Assembly (NCBI GenBank): GCA_938041955.1
Contig: CALISD010000060.1
Location: 30,653-94,652, forward strand
Origin: an uncultured Granulosicoccaceae bacterium
Lineage (GTDB): Bacteria; Pseudomonadota; Gammaproteobacteria; Granulosicoccales; Granulosicoccaceae
Direction of reading: 5' to 3'
Length of the DNA stretch: 64,000 nucleotides
This document shows positions 55,419-64,000 of this stretch, one piece after another. Numbering within the stretch: position 1 is the stretch's first letter; every line of letters starts with the position of its first letter. The translations under genes and the position numbers were made by a program. The notes under the pieces were generated by a model. It searched no databases and had not been told where the DNA came from. It saw nothing but the letters and a program-made list of their open reading frames with translations.

Positions 55419-57422
55419 ATGGAGTTAATACCAATAGTGCTTGGCGTGCTAGGGCTCGCCATGGCCGTGTATGTGTACATGCAGGTGCTGAAGTATCCCG
55501 AGGGGGATGGCAAAGCCGCAGAGATAGCACGAGAGATTCAAAAAGGCGCTATGGCCTTTTTGCTTCGTGAGTACACCATTCTGGCTGCATTTGTGGCGAT
55601 TGTTGCGGCGGTACTTTTCTATGCGTTTGAAAGTTCCCACACCGGTATTGCCTTTTTAGTCGGGGCCTTTTTCTCGGCCGCCGCTGGCTGGTTCGGTATG
55701 TATACCGCAACTCGGGCAAATGTGCGTACTACGGTTGCTGCAGATGAAAAGGGTGCATCTGAAGCACTTACTGTCGCCTTTTTTGGTGGGTCTATTATGG
55801 GACTTACCGTTGCATCTGCAGGTCTGTTAGGACTCGGTTTGCTTTACTGGTTCTGGGGTGTTGAGCACGCCGAGGCGATTCACGGTTTTGGTATGGGAGC
55901 CTCTTCGGTAGCGCTGTTTTCCCGTGTTGGTGGTGGTATTTTTACCAAGAGCGCAGACGTTGGTGCGGATTTGGTCGGCAAGATTGAAGCAGGTATTCCG
56001 GAAGATGACCCACGTAATCCGGGTGTAATCGCTGATAACGTTGGTGACAACGTGGGCGATATTGCCGGTATGGGATCAGATATATTTGAATCATATTGCG
56101 GCAGCATGATCGCTACGATTGCGATTGCCTCAACCATGACGGTTGCTGAAATGGCCAGATTGGGTGATGGTGCGGCAACCAGTTCATTAAGCTTTTTACC
56201 ATTGGCGCTATCTTCGGTTGGTTTGATCTGCTCGGTAATGGGCATATTGCTGGTTAAGCGTATGTCTGATGAGTCGCCTGAAAAAGCACTTCGTTACGGC
56301 ACCATGGGTGCGACGCTGATCTTTATCGTTGCAGCATGGATTGTCACCATGATGAGCGGCTTGTCTATGGCTGTTTGGGGCTGCGTTGTGGCCGGTGCGG
56401 TCGGTGGCATGGTCATCGGTCTGGTGACTGAGTTCTATACTGGTGGTCCACCGGTTCGTCGTTTGGCAAAGGACGGTGAAACTGGTCCTGCAACCATCAT
56501 GATTTCAGGTTTGGCACTAGGTATGGAGTCGGTCGTGGTTCCTGTGCTGACTCTGTGTGTGATCATCTACTCTACAAGTGCAATGGTTGGCTTGTATGGC
56601 GTGGGTATCGCTGCGGTTGGCATGTTGGCCACAGTGGGTATCACGATGGCGATAGATGCCTATGGGCCTGTTGCTGATAACGCTGGTGGTATTGCTGAAA
56701 TGGCAGGCCTGGGCGAAGAGACGCGTCGTATCACTGATGGTCTTGATGAAGTAGGCAACACCACGGCAGCAATCGGTAAAGGCTTTGCGATTGGTGCTGC
56801 AGGTCTTGCCGCACTTGCGATTATTGCAGCGTTTATTCAAACCATTAAGCTCAACAAACCGGACTTTGTGCTCGATATCGGTAACCCGGTAGTGCTGGTG
56901 GGTATGTTTATCGGTGGAATCTTTCCTTTCCTGGTCAGCGCTATCACCATGCGTGCGGTAGGTGCTGCAGCATTTGAAATGATCAAAGAAATTCGTCGTC
57001 AGTTCCGCGAAATTCCCGGTCTTCTGGAAGGCACTGGTAAGCCTGACAATGCACGTTGTGTAGCGATTGCCACCACTGCGGCGTTGAAGCGAATGATTCT
57101 TCCGGGCATTCTGGCGATATGCGCGCCACCGGTTATCGGCTTTGGACTTGGTCCTGAAGCGTTGGGTGGTTTTCTCGGTGGTGCATTGGTTGGCTGTGTG
57201 ATGTTGGCACTGATGATGGCGAATGCCGGTGGTGCCTGGGACAACGCCAAGAAGTATGTTGAAAAAGGTAATCTGGGTGGCAAGGGTACTGAAACCCACG
57301 CAGCTACTGTTGTTGGCGACACTGTTGGCGACCCGTTCAAAGATACTTCGGGCCCTGCGATGAATATTTTGATCAACGTGATGGCGATTGTGTCATTGGT
57401 TATTGCGCCGTTGCTTACTTAA
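55419..57422 (+). CDS. hppA: Membrane-bound ion-pumping pyrophosphatase, K+-dependent type
   Basis: 667 residues from ATG 55419 (ACAGGGGAT upstream), about 16 membrane spans. Catalytic loops: [42 protein letters not shown] (about 185-225), [16 protein letters not shown], and [17 protein letters not shown] near the C-terminus. The motif [14 protein letters not shown] (about 446-459) has alanine where potassium-independent enzymes have lysine, the mark of the K+-dependent branch, which contains sodium pumps as well as proton pumps. It hydrolyses pyrophosphate to build an ion gradient. Sodium versus proton specificity was not resolved. It is monocistronic, with a clear terminator. Confidence 0.94.
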   Translation: MELIPIVLGVLGLAMAVYVYMQVLKYPEGDGKAAEIAREIQKGAMAFLLREYTILAAFVAIVAAVLFYAFESSHTGIAFLVGAFFSAAAGWFGMYTATRANVRTTVAADEKGASEALTVAFFGGSIMGLTVASAGLLGLGLLYWFWGVEHAEAIHGFGMGASSVALFSRVGGGIFTKSADVGADLVGKIEAGIPEDDPRNPGVIADNVGDNVGDIAGMGSDIFESYCGSMIATIAIASTMTVAEMARLGDGAATSSLSFLPLALSSVGLICSVMGILLVKRMSDESPEKALRYGTMGATLIFIVAAWIVTMMSGLSMAVWGCVVAGAVGGMVIGLVTEFYTGGPPVRRLAKDGETGPATIMISGLALGMESVVVPVLTLCVIIYSTSAMVGLYGVGIAAVGMLATVGITMAIDAYGPVADNAGGIAEMAGLGEETRRITDGLDEVGNTTAAIGKGFAIGAAGLAALAIIAAFIQTIKLNKPDFVLDIGNPVVLVGMFIGGIFPFLVSAITMRAVGAAAFEMIKEIRRQFREIPGLLEGTGKPDNARCVAIATTAALKRMILPGILAICAPPVIGFGLGPEALGGFLGGALVGCVMLALMMANAGGAWDNAKKYVEKGNLGGKGTETHAATVVGDTVGDPFKDTSGPAMNILINVMAIVSLVIAPLLT

Positions 57423-57449
57423 CGCTTCATTGTAGGTAAGTTTGTAGAG

Positions 57450-57474
57450 AGCCCGGCCATGTGCCGGGCTTTTT
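57450..57474 (+). terminator. Rho-independent terminator of hppA
   Basis: A perfect 8-bp stem AGCCCGGC-CATGT-GCCGGGCT followed by TTTT, 27 bp after the hppA stop codon: a standard intrinsic terminator. Confidence 0.85.
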
Positions 57475-57829
57475 GCGTTTTCGGGTTGTGGTTCTTTGCA
57501 GGATGGTGTTTAAAGTCTGAAGTTCTGATAGTCGTAATGCTGCACTCCACGCGAGGCATGATCGAAGAGGCTTGATGAGCAATATGATCCCTCGCGCTCA
57601 CGCACTCCGGTTTCCCCGGGGAGTTTGGACGGTTTGTGACCAGTCTTGCGGCAATACGAAACGTGCCGTACTCGTGGCTGGGAATTCATTTGGTGCGGGT
57701 TGGCTTGTGGTTTGGTTAGCGTTCCGGGTTACACATCGGAAAAATAAATTGCTGTGACTAAAAAAAAGCCGACTGCGATAAGCAAATGCCGCATCATATT
57801 CCTCGTTGTTTCAAATGACTCCAGGGCTA
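57475..57829. other. Non-coding gap between hppA terminator and mltB
   Basis: No supported gene in about 355 bp. A 61-codon plus-strand frame at 57572-57757 has no recognisable content or ribosome site. The stretch must include the mltB promoter. Confidence 0.35.
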
Positions 57830-58795
57830 ATGATTAAGCGTGCATTGTTACTCTCTTTTGTGTTGGCAGGTGCTGCTCAGGCTGACTACAGCGAGCACCC
57901 CGAAGGTAAGAAGTTTATTGCTGACATGGTGGTTGAACATAAGTTGAATTCAGCTGATGTGACTGCGGCTTTGAGAAAGGCCAAGCGCAGTGAAAGGGTG
58001 CTTGAGCTAATAAGTAAGCCTGCAGAGAAGCGACTTCAGTGGAAGGGCTATCGGAAAATTTTTCTTACCGACGAAAGAATTAATGCCGGTGTGAAATTTT
58101 GGAATGAAAACCAGGAAATACTTGAGAAAGCACAACTACGTTATGGCGTGCCTGCGTCAGTAATTGTTGCCATTATAGGCGTTGAGACATTTTACGGTCG
58201 CATTAAGGGGGGCTTCCCTGCACTTGATGCGCTCTCCACGTTGGCGTTTGATTACCCGCCTCGTTCGTCTTTTTTCGCCAGTGAGTTAGCTCAGCTATTC
58301 CTGTTGGCTGAAGAGAATGATCTTGATATCAATGAGCTTGAAGGGTCCTACGCTGGTGCGTTTGGTATGCCACAATTTATCTCAAGCAGCTATCGGCGTT
58401 ACTCGGTAGATTTTGATGGTGATAATCAGCGTGACCTTTGGACAAGCCTGCCGGATGTGATCGGAAGCGTCGGTAATTATTTTTACCGCCACGGTTGGAA
58501 AAATGGTCAGGCGGTTGCCGAAAAGACCGCAATTACCGATGCCGGCAAGAAGCTTGTGGTTGACAGCCCAAAGCCTTCGACCTCGTATAAAAAGCTCAGT
58601 AAAGCTGGCATCTATCCAAAACGTAAAGGCACGGGTAAGTACTCCTTATTAAAGTTAGAGGCTGAATCGGGAGCTGAGTACTGGCTGGCACATCACAATT
58701 TCTATGTGATCACGCGCTATAACCACAGCAACCTATACGCTATGGCCGTGCATCAGCTCAGCCAGGAAATACGATCGCGCAAAAAAAATCGCTAA
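57830..58795 (+). CDS. mltB: Lytic murein transglycosylase B
   Basis: 321 residues from ATG 57830, which places a clean signal peptide (MIKRALLLSFVLAGAAQA) at the very start; ATG 57815 is possible. Catalytic motif VAIIGVETFYGRIKGGFPALDALSTLAFDYP with the family glutamate, then ELEGSYAGAFGMPQFISSSYRRYSVDFDGD. It cleaves the glycan strands of peptidoglycan. No lipobox is present, so unlike E. coli MltB it is probably soluble in the periplasm. It heads the mltB-rlpA-dac-ybeD-lipB-lipA block. Confidence 0.92.
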   Translation: MIKRALLLSFVLAGAAQADYSEHPEGKKFIADMVVEHKLNSADVTAALRKAKRSERVLELISKPAEKRLQWKGYRKIFLTDERINAGVKFWNENQEILEKAQLRYGVPASVIVAIIGVETFYGRIKGGFPALDALSTLAFDYPPRSSFFASELAQLFLLAEENDLDINELEGSYAGAFGMPQFISSSYRRYSVDFDGDNQRDLWTSLPDVIGSVGNYFYRHGWKNGQAVAEKTAITDAGKKLVVDSPKPSTSYKKLSKAGIYPKRKGTGKYSLLKLEAESGAEYWLAHHNFYVITRYNHSNLYAMAVHQLSQEIRSRKKNR

Positions 58796-58832
58796 CCAGG
58801 GTGATTCATTCAACGCGCTCCGAGGGTAATTT

Positions 58833-60071
58833 ATGAAATTCAGCAATGCCGTTGTTGTTGGTGTTCTATCTGCGTTTGCCGCAGGGTGTGCGTACCTGCC
58901 CACAGGCTATCCATCGAGAACCAATAAGACTCCGACCGGGGATCTCTTTGTAAGTAGCAGCAGTGGAAGCTCCTCAGTACAAACGCCGGCACGCCCGACA
59001 GCACCGGCCACGGGATTGCAAATTCGCAAAAGCAAGCGTGGCAACATGGACTCTTACGTTGTTCGTGGTCAGCGCTACTACACGATGGACAGTGCTGACG
59101 GCTATTCTGCCCGTGGTGTGGCGTCGTGGTACGGGCCGAACTTTCATGGCCGCACAGCATCCAACGGTGAGGTGTATGACATGTACCGTTTGACGGCGGC
59201 ACACAAAACTTTGCCGCTACCTACCTATGCGCGTGTGACTCACATTGAGAACGGGCGGTCAGTGATCGTCAAGATCAATGATCGTGGCCCGTTCTCCGGT
59301 GAGCGAATCATTGATCTATCGTTTGCTGCTGCCCTGCGATTGGGGATGGTGAATGATGGTACTGGCATGGTTGAGGTACAGGCACTCAGTCCGGAAGAGA
59401 TGGTGGTATTGAGCGGCCCTGATAACAAGCTGGGGATCGAGTTCTATTATGCTGCTGGTGAAGAGGAACCTGTTGTTGCGCCTGAACTGAATGTCGAAGC
59501 GCCTGAGGATGACTTAATCACTGTGGCGGCAGTAGAAGTCGATGACAAGCCGATTCTACCGCAGCCCATTAGTAAGGATCCGGTGGCGTCTGATGAGTTA
59601 TTGATCACCGACGCTTCTGCGTCTGATATCACCGAGATTCCAGTAGTGGTAGCTGGCAGGGTACCGCCGGTGGATGGCGTTGAAGCGTTGCCAATGCAGC
59701 AGCCTGCCGCCGGGAGCACCGAAGATACCGATCTTATGGAAAGTGCGTTGTTGCCAGGCTTAGCTGATGCGAATGTGCAGGGTGTTACTACTGTTCCAGC
59801 GGCAGTGCAGGCGGTAAAGCTGCCATCGGACAAAGATCGCAGCGGGTATTATATTCAAGCTGGTGTGTTTGCTGATGTTGAAGACGCTGAAAGAATCGCG
59901 ATAGACGCAGTGCTGGCAGCACCGGGTGAAGAGGTGAATGTGAAGCCGCTTAAGAATTCGCACATGTATCGCATCACAGTGGGGCCAATTGTCTCGTCAG
60001 AGCATTCTGTCAAAGTGGCCGGGCTCTTAACCTCAGCCGGGATTGATAATTTCACTGTCAGAGTGAAGTAG
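58833..60071 (+). CDS. rlpA: Septal ring lytic transglycosylase RlpA
   Basis: 412 residues. A lipoprotein signal with lipobox FAAGC places the lipidated cysteine at residue 19. A double-psi beta-barrel domain (about 90-180) has ARGVASWYGPNFHGRTASNGEVYDM and INDRGPFSGERIIDLSFAAA with the catalytic aspartate. A long acidic, proline-rich linker (about 205-340) leads to a C-terminal SPOR domain (GYYIQAGVFADVEDAERIA) that binds denuded glycan at the septum. The anchor would be made by Lgt, also in this window. Confidence 0.93.
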   Translation: MKFSNAVVVGVLSAFAAGCAYLPTGYPSRTNKTPTGDLFVSSSSGSSSVQTPARPTAPATGLQIRKSKRGNMDSYVVRGQRYYTMDSADGYSARGVASWYGPNFHGRTASNGEVYDMYRLTAAHKTLPLPTYARVTHIENGRSVIVKINDRGPFSGERIIDLSFAAALRLGMVNDGTGMVEVQALSPEEMVVLSGPDNKLGIEFYYAAGEEEPVVAPELNVEAPEDDLITVAAVEVDDKPILPQPISKDPVASDELLITDASASDITEIPVVVAGRVPPVDGVEALPMQQPAAGSTEDTDLMESALLPGLADANVQGVTTVPAAVQAVKLPSDKDRSGYYIQAGVFADVEDAERIAIDAVLAAPGEEVNVKPLKNSHMYRITVGPIVSSEHSVKVAGLLTSAGIDNFTVRVK

Positions 60072-60150
60072 TAAACCGTTGTAATAAATCTCAGATGGGC
60101 TGCTCCAGCCCATCTTCCAAGCGTTACGTTGTACGTATCCCGGAAACTCC

Positions 60151-61305
60151 GTGACTGTTCGAACCAACTCTCTATTTCTAGTATTAATACTTTGTCTTTT
60201 CCTGAAACAGGGAATCGCTCAGACAAGTATGGCGATGCCTATACCGGCGCCGCCGGGGCTTGCTGCAAAGAGCTACCTTCTGATTGACTATCAGACGGGC
60301 AAAGTCATTGCAGAGCACAATTCAGGTGAACGCCTTGAGCCTGCTAGCTTGACCAAGTTAATGACAGCATATCTTGTGTCATCTGAAATTAAGTTTCGTG
60401 GCCTGAAGCCTGATGCAATGGTTCCCGTCAGTCACAACGCGCACAAGGCCATTGGTTCAAGAACCTTCCTGGAGCCAGGTTCTATGGTCTCGGTTCGAGA
60501 TTTGATGTACGGATTAATTGTTCAGTCAGGTAACGATGCCAGTATTGCCCTGGCCGAACATGTGGGTGGCAGTGAGGAGGGCTTTGTGTCGATGATGAAT
60601 CAGATGGCAGAGCGTCTTGGTATGAAGGACTCGAACTTTACTAATTCCACTGGTTTGCCTTCACCTGATCACTACACCACAGCAAGAGACATGGCGGTCC
60701 TTGCTCGAGCGGTAATCAGAGACCATCCAAATCACTACAAGCTCTACTCGGTTAAAGAATTCACCTACAACGAGATCACACAAAAAAATCGCAATACCTT
60801 GTTGCTCCGTGATCCGACGGTAGATGGCATTAAGACAGGTCATACAGAATCAGCGGGTTATTGTTTGGTGGCATCGGCAAAGCGCGGTGACATGCGTTTA
60901 ATCAGTGTGTTGCTTGGTGCGCGCAATCAACAGCTTCGTGGTACAGAGAGTTTGCGTGCATTGAACTACGGATTCAGGTTTTTTGAGACCGTGAAGCTAG
61001 CGAGTGCTGAGAAAAAGCTGGGTGATGTTAAGGTCTGGGGTGGTGCGGCAGACAGTGTCTCTATGGCGGTTGCAGGCGATGAGTTTGTGACCTTACCAAC
61101 GGGTCAAAGCGCCTCTATAAAAAGGGAAATGCACTTGTCTCGTGACCTCGTAGCACCTATTGTTAAGGGGCAGGAGCTTGGTATGCTGAAAGTGATGCTC
61201 GAAGATGAGCTGCTGACAGAACTCCCCATTGTGGCTACACAGGGTATGGAGCGTGGTGGGTTTATCACACGCACAATGGATACCTTCAAGCGTTTTCTTG
61301 ATTAA
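60151..61305 (+). CDS. dacC: D-alanyl-D-alanine carboxypeptidase (PBP5/6 family)
   Basis: 384 residues from a GTG start, with a signal peptide ending near GIAQ. Penicillin-binding motifs: SLTK (PASLTKLMTAYLV, about residue 68-71), SGN (VQSGNDASIALAEHV) and KTG (IKTGHTESAGYCLVA). A C-terminal PBP5-type domain ends in an amphipathic anchor helix (GGFITRTMDTFKRFLD). It trims the terminal D-alanine of peptidoglycan stem peptides. dacA versus dacC naming is arbitrary here. Confidence 0.93.
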   Translation: MTVRTNSLFLVLILCLFLKQGIAQTSMAMPIPAPPGLAAKSYLLIDYQTGKVIAEHNSGERLEPASLTKLMTAYLVSSEIKFRGLKPDAMVPVSHNAHKAIGSRTFLEPGSMVSVRDLMYGLIVQSGNDASIALAEHVGGSEEGFVSMMNQMAERLGMKDSNFTNSTGLPSPDHYTTARDMAVLARAVIRDHPNHYKLYSVKEFTYNEITQKNRNTLLLRDPTVDGIKTGHTESAGYCLVASAKRGDMRLISVLLGARNQQLRGTESLRALNYGFRFFETVKLASAEKKLGDVKVWGGAADSVSMAVAGDEFVTLPTGQSASIKREMHLSRDLVAPIVKGQELGMLKVMLEDELLTELPIVATQGMERGGFITRTMDTFKRFLD

Positions 61306-61353
61306 CGTGATGTTTTTAATTCTTCTAACTTTTAACTTTGGTTTTACACGGCA

Positions 61354-61620
61354 ATGGATGACGGCCGCCCGTTAAGGCATTTCCCGGACCGATATTCAGT
61401 CAAGGCGCTGGGTAGAGATCAGGATGACTTCGCGACGCACGCGCAAGCGATTGTTGAGTCTGTGATAGACGCTCGAGATTCAATCAAGAAAAAAGTCCGT
61501 GAGAGTAAAAATAAATCGTATTTGTCGGTCACAATCGATTTTACCGCCCGTGATCAGGAAGAACTTGACCTGGTATTCACTACGCTTAACGCTGATGATC
61601 GCGTTGTCTGGGTGCTATAA
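61354..61620 (+). CDS. ybeD: YbeD family protein (DUF493)
   Basis: 88 residues of the YbeD/DUF493 ACT-like fold: FPDRYSVKALGRDQDDFATHAQAIVE, SKNKSYLSVTIDFTARDQEELDLVF and RVVWVL at the end. It sits between a dac gene and lipB, exactly as in many gammaproteobacteria. Proposed to be regulatory; function not established. Confidence 0.92.
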   Translation: MDDGRPLRHFPDRYSVKALGRDQDDFATHAQAIVESVIDARDSIKKKVRESKNKSYLSVTIDFTARDQEELDLVFTTLNADDRVVWVL

Positions 61621-61722
61621 CCGCTCTCGGTTGTAACAGCTGCGGCTGCTATTGTTCGGTTGTCAGTGTCTCGGCTGCTATAGTTAAGGCGAATGGCCAG
61701 TGCCAGCGAGTAGAGGCTTTTA

Positions 61723-62346
61723 ATGAGCCCCCCCATTGTAAAAAACCTAGGGTTTCGGCCTTATCAATCTGTTTTCGACGAAATGCAGCGGTTTACCAAT
61801 GCCAGAACATCCGACACCATAGATGAAATCTGGCTGCTGGAGCATAGCGCAGTCTATACTCTGGGGCAGGCTGGGGATCCAGCGCATATTTTGAACGCTG
61901 GCGCTATTCCAGTGGTGAAATCAGATCGGGGTGGGCAGGTGACTTACCATGGCCCCGGTCAATTGATTGTGTATCCGCTAATCGACCTGCGGCGTTATAA
62001 GCTTGGTGTGCGCAGCTTGGTTGAGTTATTGGAAAATGTCGTTATTTTATTGCTTAGCCGGTTATCGATAGTGGCCAGGAGCCGTCGCGATGCGCCCGGT
62101 GTATACGTTGATGATGCCAAGATTGCAGCGCTCGGCCTGCGTATTCGGCATGGTTGCAGTTTCCACGGATTGTCAGTCAACGTCGATATGGATCTTGAAC
62201 CATTTACTCGAATTAACCCGTGCGGTTATGAAGGATTGCAAGTGACACAAATTGCTGATCATGCAGAGGTGGACAGCGTTGAGGCAATTGGCACTCAATT
62301 GACTGATTTGCTCGTTGAACAACTGAGTGTGCGAGAGCAACTATGA
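61723..62346 (+). CDS. lipB: Lipoyl(octanoyl) transferase
   Basis: 207 residues. LipB motifs: [72 protein letters not shown] with the catalytic lysine, and the catalytic cysteine in RINPCGYEG. It moves octanoate from acyl carrier protein to lipoate-dependent enzymes. The stop overlaps the lipA start by 4 bp. Confidence 0.95.
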   Translation: MSPPIVKNLGFRPYQSVFDEMQRFTNARTSDTIDEIWLLEHSAVYTLGQAGDPAHILNAGAIPVVKSDRGGQVTYHGPGQLIVYPLIDLRRYKLGVRSLVELLENVVILLLSRLSIVARSRRDAPGVYVDDAKIAALGLRIRHGCSFHGLSVNVDMDLEPFTRINPCGYEGLQVTQIADHAEVDSVEAIGTQLTDLLVEQLSVREQL

Positions 62347-63353
62347 CAGACCAGCCTTCAAACAAAACATCTGCATTGGGTGACATTCCAGTAGTCGTGA
62401 GCTCTGGCCAGAAATATGTCACCGACATCGGTTTTAAAGCGATCAAGGATGGAATAAAAAACACAGACGATGGCAATTCGTCTATCCCTCGAAAGCCATC
62501 ATGGTTGCGGGCGAGGGTGCCGGGTGGTGGCAAGTATGAATCGGTTCGTGAGAATGTGCGTACGCATAAACTGGCGACCGTTTGCGAAGAATCAAAGTGC
62601 CCGAATATTGGTGAGTGTTGGACATCCGGCACGGCGACTATCATGGTGATGGGGGCGGTATGCACTCGCGCTTGTCGTTTTTGTTCAGTGGATACCGGTA
62701 ATCCGAATGGTTGGCTTGATGAGCAGGAGCCGGCTAACACGGCCAAATCGGTAGAGTTGATGGATCTAAAATATATCGTGATTACGTCGGTTGATCGTGA
62801 TGATCTGCCTGATGGCGGCGCTGCCCACTATGCAGCATGCGTAAAAGCGATAAAAGCATTGCGCCCGCAAACAGCGGTGGAAGCGTTGACTCCGGACTTT
62901 GATGGACGCACTGATCTTGTGGAATTGGTGGTGGATTCCGGGCTTGAAGTGTTTGCCCAAAATGTTGAAACCGTCCGACGGTTAACGCATCCGGTGCGCG
63001 ACATTCGTGCAGGCTATGAGCAGACGATCAATGTGTTGAGGCATGCGAAGCAATTCCGGCCGGATGTACTGACTAAGACCAGCCTGATGTTGGGCCTGGG
63101 TGAGACGGAAGCTGAAATCATCGAAACAATGGATGATTTGCGGGCTGCGAATGTAGATATCTTAACAATGGGGCAGTACTTGCGGCCTACCGTCAATCAT
63201 CTTGATGTACAGCGTTATGTTACTCCGGATGAGTTTGAAAAATTCCGACAGATCGGGCTCGAGAAAGGTTTTCTGGAAGTCGTGTCAGGGCCACTTGTTC
63301 GTTCTAGCTATCGTGCTGAAAGAGTGCTTGAGCTGAACAACGTAGGTCTTTAG
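62343..63353 (+). CDS. lipA: Lipoyl synthase
   Basis: 336 residues, radical-SAM. The auxiliary cluster cysteines are in [13 protein letters not shown] and the SAM cluster in [13 protein letters not shown] (CxxxCxxC). Conserved LTPDF, NVETV and LMLGLGET motifs follow, and the C-terminal [11 protein letters not shown] supplies the serine ligand. It inserts two sulfurs into protein-bound octanoate made by LipB. An N-terminal extension of about 55 residues precedes the conserved KPSWLRA. Confidence 0.96.
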   Translation: MTDQPSNKTSALGDIPVVVSSGQKYVTDIGFKAIKDGIKNTDDGNSSIPRKPSWLRARVPGGGKYESVRENVRTHKLATVCEESKCPNIGECWTSGTATIMVMGAVCTRACRFCSVDTGNPNGWLDEQEPANTAKSVELMDLKYIVITSVDRDDLPDGGAAHYAACVKAIKALRPQTAVEALTPDFDGRTDLVELVVDSGLEVFAQNVETVRRLTHPVRDIRAGYEQTINVLRHAKQFRPDVLTKTSLMLGLGETEAEIIETMDDLRAANVDILTMGQYLRPTVNHLDVQRYVTPDEFEKFRQIGLEKGFLEVVSGPLVRSSYRAERVLELNNVGL

Positions 63354-63418
63354 GAGTCTGCGAGGTAAGCTGCTTTCTGCTTCTTCCCGTGTCCTCGTGC
63401 GGCGTTTGAAAAGAATCA

Positions 63419-63690
63419 CGCACCCTCAGTAATAGACGTCCAAGATAACCCGCAGCGTGAGCAAGGCCGGATCCCGTTCGTCCAGCAGATCAACAGCGTA
63501 AACGCTCATCCTTGCTCACGCAGCGGGCTACCTGAGTCCGATCTGCGACTGTGTGCTGCGTCTTGCAGGCTTCGTATGGCTACGGAAGTTTGAAAAGAAA
63601 TACGCACCCTCAGTAATAGACGGCCAAGGTAACCCGCAGCGTGAGCAAGGCCAAATCCCGCTCGTCTAACAGATCAACAGAGTAATCGCA
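63419..63690. repeat. Two inverted relatives of the 22-kb repeat family
   Basis: CGCACCCTCAGTAATAGACG occurs at 63419 and, with nearly the same sequence, at 63603: a 184 bp spacing, the same period as the 22 kb array. The first unit has a long hairpin with arms at 63444-63466 and 63510-63532 (AACCCGCAGCGTGAGCAAGG; CCTTGCTCACGCAGCGGGCT) enclosing AACAGCGTAAACGCT. The second keeps only the left arm. Read on the minus strand these align with the array units. The gap from lipA to the next gene (63354-63717) is otherwise empty. Confidence 0.88.
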
Positions 63691-63717
63691 GTTTTCGTTG
63701 GTTGCAGTGCACCAGTG

Positions 63718-64000
63718 TCAGCGGGTTTCCGGTCGGTCGGCAAGAGAGCGTAGCAGCAACCCGATTCCACCAAATGACAAGACCAGTATCACCATTAAAT
63801 CAAATGCTGACATGCCGCGCAGTGTGAAGTTGACGGTTGATAAAACACCAAAGATCAGTGCTACCAGTGATCCGATGGTCAGTAACCATCCGAGTGAGCT
63901 GCGACGATCATAAAAAATCATGCCTACGCCGAACAGGAACGGAATCATGATCATGCCGCTGGTGATACCGTAGCCGCCAAAAGAATACACTCGATAGCCG
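63718..64000 (-). CDS. Small membrane protein, unknown function (partial)
   Basis: The minus-strand frame ends at 63718 and is open to the window edge, so the N-terminus may lie outside; a GTG at 63990 is the last internal start. About 90 residues are visible with three membrane segments (MIMIPFLFGVGMIFY; GWLLTIGSLVALIFGVLSTV; DLMVILVLSFGGIGLLLRSL). The ending GGIGLLLRSL recalls a widespread gammaproteobacterial family of unknown function. It is transcribed towards the repeats and lipA. Confidence 0.65.
   Translation of the reverse strand, partial: GYRVYSFGGYGITSGMIMIPFLFGVGMIFYDRRSSLGWLLTIGSLVALIFGVLSTVNFTLRGMSAFDLMVILVLSFGGIGLLLRSLADRPETR

Noticed and set aside
56517..57299. 260-codon minus-strand frame opposite hppA
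   Set aside because: It is antisense to the highly conserved pyrophosphatase catalytic region and its composition (rich in H, T, N, R) is that of a shadow frame.

Overview
The window is chromosomal DNA of moderate GC content, most likely from a marine or otherwise free-living gammaproteobacterium. The evidence is the core gene order: lptD-surA-pdxA-rsmA, apaG-apaH facing folA, lgt-thyA, and mltB-rlpA-dac-ybeD-lipB-lipA are all classic gammaproteobacterial blocks. A membrane pyrophosphatase, a polyamine ABC transporter, a PhoX phosphatase and a molybdenum hydroxylase suggest a nutrient-scavenging heterotroph. No tRNA, rRNA, CRISPR array, phage or IS element was recognised.

Layout. 1-8.9 kb: nitrogen and polyamine utilisation (aldolase-like partial gene, glutamine-synthetase-like ligase, exported acetamidase/formamidase with a small exported partner, complete spermidine/putrescine ABC transporter). 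9.1-18.8 kb: mixed accessory genes (PhoX, TPR protein, GNAT, GST, an RclR-like regulator facing a glutaredoxin-RclC pair, inositol-phosphatase family, RidA, WYL regulator, VF530 protein). 18.8-21.7 kb: an uncharacterised three-gene set (2OG-Fe oxygenase, AhpD-like protein with a C-to-S change, NicX/M29-like metalloenzyme). 22.1-23.4 kb: about seven tandem copies of a ~183 bp hairpin-bearing repeat. 23.4-24.4 kb: D-cysteine desulfhydrase/cysteate sulfo-lyase family gene. 24.7-30.2 kb: a six-gene lipid-modification operon (NTF2-like, SDR, flavoprotein, DUF1365, cyclopropane-synthase-like methyltransferase, DUF2878) resembling the singlet-oxygen/furan-fatty-acid clusters of other bacteria. 31.2-37.0 kb: TonB receptor, periplasmic binding protein and BarA-like hybrid kinase in one operon.

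37.1-55.2 kb is mostly core: rlmI, lgt-thyA, folA, apaH-apaG, rsmA-pdxA-surA-lptD and ung. The usual lptD-surA-pdxA-rsmA-apaG-apaH string is split between rsmA and apaG by about 5.6 kb of accessory DNA (molybdenum hydroxylase pair, arfB, a GFA-family protein, an ArsN2-like acetyltransferase, and a possible ferredoxin-reductase remnant). 55.4-63.4 kb: membrane pyrophosphatase hppA with a clear terminator, then the cell-wall and lipoate block. 63.4-63.7 kb holds two inverted relatives of the 22-kb repeat, with the same 184 bp spacing, next to a membrane-protein gene that runs off the window.

The strongest non-routine signals are the repeat family with an alternating two-unit structure, the TonB-SBP-hybrid kinase operon, the split core operon, the RclR-Grx-RclC module and the lipid-modification operon. 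All functional names come from reading motifs by eye; no database search was possible.
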